Assembly (NCBI GenBank): GCA_937967645.1
Contig: CALBTT010000110.1
Location: 1 to 9,125, forward strand
Direction of reading: 5' to 3'
Origin: an uncultured Zoogloea sp.
Lineage (GTDB): Bacteria; Pseudomonadota; Gammaproteobacteria; Burkholderiales; Rhodocyclaceae
Length of the DNA stretch: 9,125 nt
The notes below the pieces were generated by a model. The model was given only the letters and a program-made list of their open reading frames with translations, ran no database searches and was not told the origin of the DNA. Each line of letters opens with the position of its first letter. The first letter of the stretch is position 1. The position numbers and the translations under genes were made by a program. This document shows positions 6,739 to 9,125 of the stretch, piece after piece.

Positions 6739-8016
6739 ATGGGATTTGATGAAGAAGGCTGGGTAGCGCGGTACGTGGCAATGGGTGGTGACGAAGCTCA
6801 AGGGCGAGCCACCGCAGCCAAGATGCGCGAAGCCCATGAAACAGCGGCACCTGCTGCCGCATCAGCAGCGCTCACAGGCGCTAGGGCCAGCTATTCACCG
6901 TTGAAGCCCGCATCCTCCCTTCTTGGCATCAAAGCTCCCGTCGCTGCTCCCACACCTCCCGCCGCCCCTGCTCCCACCGTCCAGACGGCTCCCCAAGCTC
7001 CCGCAGCGGCCACAGAAAACGCCGATCTCTTCGGCGACACACCCACCCAGACACCCCCACCCGCTCCGCGTCGCGGCATCACGAAAACGACGCCCGCCGC
7101 CAAGCGTGGTCGCAAGCCTGTCGCCTTCGACGACAAGTCCCGCAACAAGTCCCAGCAGGAACTCGACCTCTTCCATCTCTCTATGGAGATCGAAGAGAAG
7201 AACGCCAAGGAAACCGGCGACCTTGGTTTCCTTGCCACAGCGATGATCTACGCATCGCTGCCCCACTCCGAAGTCGAGGGAGCGGTGTTCAAGCGGCGCA
7301 ACGGCGCGCACACCCTCACGATCCTGAACGACCCGGAGATCGGCCTGCCCTACGGCAAGATTCCTCGCATCATCACGGCCTTCCTCTGCACCGAGGCCAA
7401 GCGCTATGCAGAGACGAGAGGCCGTGAAATTCACCTCGGCCACTCGCAGGCCGAGTTCATGGAGAAGCTGGGCCTGCGCAGCACAGGCGGCGAACGCGGT
7501 GACATCTCCCGCGTGCGCGATCAGGCCAAGCGGCTTTTCACATCCAACATCAGCCTGACGGGCGACGCTGGTTCCCAGTTCCACTGGGAAAGCGTCCGCA
7601 TCACGCGCAAGGGCATGATGCTGTGGAACCCCCAGAACATCGAAGAACGTGCCCCGTGGCAGAGCAAGCTCATGCTCACGGAAGAGTTCTTCGATGAGTG
7701 CATCTGCCACTCCGTCCCGGTTGATCTGCGGGTGCTGCACAAGCTCCGCTCGCCGCTGGCCATCGACATCTACGTCTGGCTGACCTACCGCTACAACAGC
7801 ATCGCCGTGCCCACCCCGGTGACGTGGAAGCAGCTACAGTGGCAGTTCGGCTCGAACTACCCGAACACGCCTCAAGGCGAACGCGACTTCAAGGCCAACT
7901 TCAAGAAGCAGTTGCGCAACGTCATGGCCGTCTATCGCGAAGCCAAGATGGACGTGCGCCAAGACGTGCTGATGCTCCTGCCGTCCCCGCCCCACATCCT
8001 GCCCAACGCCTCCTGA
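6739..8016 (+). CDS. repA: plasmid replication initiator RepA (RepA_C family)
   Basis: This 425-residue iteron-binding initiator should melt the adjacent origin and recruit host replication proteins. The N-terminal part (about 1-130) is Ala/Pro-rich and ends in a basic RGRK patch; this looks like a flexible arm. The conserved RepA_C-like region runs from about 138 to 420. It includes NDPEIGLPYGKIPR (about 197-210), the FLCTEAKR helix and a C-terminal basic helix, FKANFKKQLRNV, expected in the second winged-helix domain. Q139-Q-E-L-D-L-F145 fits the QxxLxLF clamp-binding pattern. The start ATG 6739 has AAAGG eight bases upstream; an internal in-frame ATG at 6781 is a possible shorter start. 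Family assignment is from remembered conserved blocks. Position supports it strongly: iterons, DnaA-like boxes and an IHF site follow within 400 bases. Transcription ends at the terminator at 8057-8085. Confidence 0.9.
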   Translation: MGFDEEGWVARYVAMGGDEAQGRATAAKMREAHETAAPAAASAALTGARASYSPLKPASSLLGIKAPVAAPTPPAAPAPTVQTAPQAPAAATENADLFGDTPTQTPPPAPRRGITKTTPAAKRGRKPVAFDDKSRNKSQQELDLFHLSMEIEEKNAKETGDLGFLATAMIYASLPHSEVEGAVFKRRNGAHTLTILNDPEIGLPYGKIPRIITAFLCTEAKRYAETRGREIHLGHSQAEFMEKLGLRSTGGERGDISRVRDQAKRLFTSNISLTGDAGSQFHWESVRITRKGMMLWNPQNIEERAPWQSKLMLTEEFFDECICHSVPVDLRVLHKLRSPLAIDIYVWLTYRYNSIAVPTPVTWKQLQWQFGSNYPNTPQGERDFKANFKKQLRNVMAVYREAKMDVRQDVLMLLPSPPHILPNAS

Positions 8017-8056
8017 TCCCTCCCTTAGATCGACCTCCCTCCCTGTCGATCCTTCC

Positions 8057-8085
8057 AAGCCCGGCACCGCGCCGGGCTTTTTTTT
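8057..8085 (+). terminator. rho-independent terminator of repA
   Basis: AAGCCCGGC (8057-8065) pairs with GCCGGGCTT (8071-8079) over a 5-base loop and runs into eight T residues (8078-8085). It lies 41 bases after the repA stop codon. The minus strand has no T-tract, so it works for repA only. Confidence 0.93.
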
Positions 8086-8122
8086 GTGCGAACACTACGG
8101 CTCGTCATGTGCGAACACTACG
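8085..8122 (+). repeat. 15-bp direct repeat pair between the terminator and the origin
   Basis: TGTGCGAACACTACG occurs exactly at 8085-8099 and 8108-8122, start-to-start distance 23 bases (about two helical turns). It is unrelated to the iteron sequence. The spacing suggests a protein-binding pair on one face of the helix, but the binder is unknown. Confidence 0.75.
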
Positions 8123-8207
8123 CCTATCTATGTGTTATCTAGTGTGTAAAGAGTGGCGTCGATCTGCCCTGATCGGTGGATAAACCCTGTGGATGAAGAG
8201 AGTTATC

Positions 8208-8225
8208 CACGCTGAAACGCTCACA
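8208..8225 (+). repeat. iteron 1
   Basis: CACGCTGAAACGCTCACA, the same 18-base unit as iteron 5. It stands 83 bases (start to start) before the main array, with the IHF site between, and it overlaps a DnaA-like box at 8203-8211. Confidence 0.9.
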
Positions 8226-8244
8226 AAAGACGTTTCCCAATATA

Positions 8245-8257
8245 AATCAATGACTTA
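8245..8257 (+). promoter_or_regulatory. IHF binding site
   Basis: AATCAATGACTTA fits all fixed positions of the IHF consensus WATCAANNNNTTR and lies in an AT-rich context between iteron 1 and iterons 2-5. A sharp bend here would bring the two iteron groups and the DnaA-like sites together. Confidence 0.7.
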
Positions 8258-8290
8258 CGTTCATTTTTCCGGGGTGTGGAAAAAGTTGTC

Positions 8291-8377
8291 CACGCTGAAA
8301 CACTCACAAAACCACGCTGAAACACTCACATTGATGCGCTGAAACACTCACAATAAACTCACGCTGAAACGCTCACA
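8291..8377 (+). repeat. main iteron array (iterons 2-5)
   Basis: The 18-base units are 8291-8308, 8313-8330, 8335-8352 and 8360-8377. Consensus is CACGCTGAAACRCTCACA. Units 2 and 3 are identical; unit 4 begins TG instead of CA; unit 5 has G instead of A in the middle, like iteron 1. Start-to-start distances are 22, 22 and 25 bases, so units 2-4 lie on one helix face. They are the expected RepA binding sites. Confidence 0.93.
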
Positions 8378-8410
8378 CACGTACTGCCAGTACGACTTGC
8401 GGCGAGTGCA

Positions 8411-8460
8411 TTTTTGCCCCAAGTATTTAGCAATTAGGTTTTCAAGTATTTCTTATTGCT
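8411..8460. other. AT-rich segment, candidate DNA unwinding element
   Basis: This AT-rich tract directly follows the iterons and carries two exact copies of CAAGTATTT (8420-8428 and 8443-8451), start to start 23 bases. Repeated short AT-rich units next to iterons are typical of the site first melted by the initiator. Confidence 0.65.
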
Positions 8461-8467
8461 AGTAGTA

Positions 8468-8609
8468 GGGCGGCTTCGCCTGTGGAGAATCGGCCTGCCC
8501 ACAGGCTTCGCCTGATGGACAGCCGTTCGCTTCGCTCACGGTTCGCCGGTTCCCCACAAGCTCGGGCCGCCTGCGCCGCTCGCCGTGGAAAACGCTGCGC
8601 GTTTCCCAC
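8468..8609. repeat. GC-rich hairpin cluster
   Basis: Stems seen: GGCG/CGCC (8469-8480); TGTGG/CCACA (8481-8503); CAGGC-TTC-GCCTG (8502-8514); CCGT/ACGG (8523-8541); and a ten-pair stem with one A:C mismatch at 8585-8609 (GTGG-AAACGC / GCGTTT-CCAC, loop TGC). The string GCTTCGC recurs. No convincing gene lies here. It could be single-strand-initiation structure beside the origin or a decayed sequence. About 8610-8735 shows nothing I can assign. Confidence 0.6.
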
Positions 8610-8736
8610 CGCGCTCGGCTCGCCACCATCTTGTAGAAATTTCCCAAAGACAAAACCCCCTGCGCCCAACCGGCAGATGCTCGACTCCACCGCCCAGAAG
8701 GCCATGAGGACAGCAGGTGAGCAAGATGGAGCGCAA

Positions 8737-8754
8737 CACGCTGAAACGCTCGCG
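8737..8754 (+). repeat. outlying iteron-like copy
   Basis: CACGCTGAAACGCTCGCG matches the iteron consensus except in two of the last three bases. It is about 360 bases beyond the array and 62 bases before the -35 box of the GIY-YIG gene. It may be a weak RepA site for copy control by DNA looping or for regulation of that gene. Confidence 0.6.
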
Positions 8755-8815
8755 CTTTGTGGAAAGAGTGATTCAGCGCAAACCGTTGTCAGGTCTTGAG
8801 AAAGAACTGCGCAGC

Positions 8816-8844
8816 TTGACAAAATATGGAGCCCAGTCCATACT
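8816..8844 (+). promoter_or_regulatory. promoter of the GIY-YIG gene with overlapping palindrome
   Basis: A perfect TTGACA (8816-8821) is followed after 17 bases by CATACT (8839-8844, 4/6). Between them and over the -10 lies the perfect inverted repeat TATGGA (8825-8830) / TCCATA (8837-8842) with a 6-base centre, the position expected of a repressor operator. Start would be near 8851. Confidence 0.65.
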
Positions 8845-8864
8845 TTGCCCGGAATACAGCTACC

Positions 8865-8870
8865 GGAGGG
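8865..8870 (+). promoter_or_regulatory. ribosome binding site of the GIY-YIG gene
   Basis: GGAGGG lies four bases before ATG 8875 and about 14 bases after the predicted transcription start. It supports this start codon and frame over the overlapping open frame that begins at 8717. Confidence 0.8.
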
Positions 8871-8874
8871 CAAG

Positions 8875-9042
8875 ATGGACACGACCAGCACGATCAAGCA
8901 ATGGTGCCTCTACCTGCTCGAATGCGCCAACGGCGCGCTCTACGCAGGGATCACCAACGACCTCGACGCTCGGTTCGAGGCGCACAAGGCTGGCAAGGGT
9001 GCCAAGTTCACCCGCGCCAACCGGCCGTTGCGGGTTGCGGCC
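8875..9042 (+). CDS. GIY-YIG nuclease-superfamily protein, 3' end missing
   Basis: Only the first 56 codons are present before the adapter starts at 9043. They cover most of a GIY-YIG fold of the small UPF0213/YhbQ-like type: L12-Y13-L for GIY, Y23-A-G for YIG, the helix residues R33 and H37, and the GKGAKFTR segment (40-47) typical of these proteins. The catalytic glutamate expected further on lies beyond the contig. Known: members of this family are small single-domain proteins of about 80-100 residues, with suspected DNA nuclease activity. Inferred: a plasmid-borne accessory gene under its own, probably repressed, promoter. The frame runs on through the adapter without a stop, so any predicted C-terminus containing RSEERRVGKE is artefact. 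Confidence 0.87.
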
Positions 9043-9125
9043 AGATCGGAAGAGCGTCGGGTAGGGAAAGAGTGTAGATCTCGGTGGTCGTCGTGTCTTT
9101 TAAAAACAAAGGAAAGTAAGCGATA
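9043..9125. other. Illumina P5-side adapter read-through (artefact)
   Basis: AGATCGGAAGAGCGTCG at 9043 onward matches the reverse complement of the TruSeq universal adapter, with one error near 9060 and good agreement to about 9090. The remaining tail, with A-rich runs, looks like degraded read-through past the adapter end. This is not biological sequence. Confidence 0.97.

Larger units (their letters stand above)
8175..8294. promoter_or_regulatory. DnaA-box-like sites
   Basis: Against TTATCCACA, one-mismatch sites are 8175-8183 (minus, TTATCCACC), 8188-8196 (minus, TCATCCACA), 8203-8211 (plus, TTATCCACG) and 8275-8283 (minus, TTTTCCACA). A two-mismatch site is 8286-8294 (plus, TTGTCCACG). 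Two of them abut or overlap iterons 1 and 2, so DnaA and RepA could contact neighbouring DNA. Confidence 0.7.
8165..8460. other. oriV: vegetative replication origin (oriV)
   Basis: In order: a cluster of DnaA-box-like sites (8175-8211), iteron 1 (8208-8225), an IHF consensus (8245-8257), two more DnaA-like sites (8275-8294), four iterons (8291-8377), a 6-bp-arm palindrome CGTACT/AGTACG (8380-8394), and an AT-rich segment (8411-8460) suited to unwinding. This is the standard arrangement of iteron origins, placed directly behind repA. Limits are approximate; flanking repeats may also belong to it. Confidence 0.88.

Noticed and set aside
6895..7740. 281-residue minus-strand open frame
   Set aside because: Lies opposite repA, which has conserved blocks, an RBS and a terminator.
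8208..8377. Repeats that might suggest a small CRISPR array
   Set aside because: Units are only 18 bases with spacers of 4-7 bases; they are iterons.
8442..8897. 151-residue minus-strand open frame across the hairpin cluster
   Set aside because: It overlaps the hairpins, the outlying iteron and the GIY-YIG promoter; I saw no RBS and no domain.
8717..9064. Plus-strand open frame MSKMERNTLKRS... overlapping the GIY-YIG gene
   Set aside because: Its frame conflicts with the GIY-YIG frame, it contains that gene's promoter, and it ends in adapter (DRKSVG).

Overview
This is a high-GC assembly contig that looks like part of a proteobacterial, probably broad-host-range, plasmid. The evidence is a RepA-type initiator gene with an iteron origin directly downstream, and a very large methyltransferase/helicase fusion of the kind carried by phage P1 (DarB) and by conjugative plasmids. 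The codon use and GC content fit Beta- or Gammaproteobacteria such as Burkholderiales or Pseudomonadales. The host and incompatibility group cannot be fixed from sequence alone. Both ends of the contig are Illumina library adapter (about 1-46 and 9043-9125), so the real insert is about 47-9042 and the two outermost genes are cut.

Layout, left to right: (1) 52-4797, minus strand: a DarB-like protein with an N6-adenine methyltransferase half (EPTAGNGG, NPPFG) and a strawberry-notch-type SF2 helicase half (Walker A, DEAH, SAT). It lacks the expected helicase C-terminal domain because the contig ends in adapter. (2) 4798-5039: an intergenic stretch with four strong inverted repeats and no T-tract. 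(3) 5040-6362, minus strand: a 440-residue protein of unrecognised family, with a good RBS and promoter, transcribed towards the DarB-like gene. (4) 6363-6738: an AT-rich divergent control region with a promoter for each side. (5) 6739-8016, plus strand: the replication initiator repA, followed by a clear rho-independent terminator. (6) 8086-8460: the vegetative origin, with a pair of 15-bp repeats, DnaA-box-like sites, five iterons, a full IHF consensus and an AT-rich segment. (7) 8468-8609: a cluster of GC-rich hairpins. (8) 8737-8754: an outlying iteron. (9) 8816-9042, plus strand: a promoter with an internal palindrome driving a truncated GIY-YIG nuclease-like gene.

Functionally, RepA would bind the iterons, with DnaA and IHF, to open the AT-rich segment. 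It also carries a candidate beta-clamp motif. The minus-strand pair is a candidate antirestriction or DNA-protection operon: an unknown 440-residue protein plus a protein that could methylate and translocate along DNA. No transfer, partition or resistance genes are visible here.
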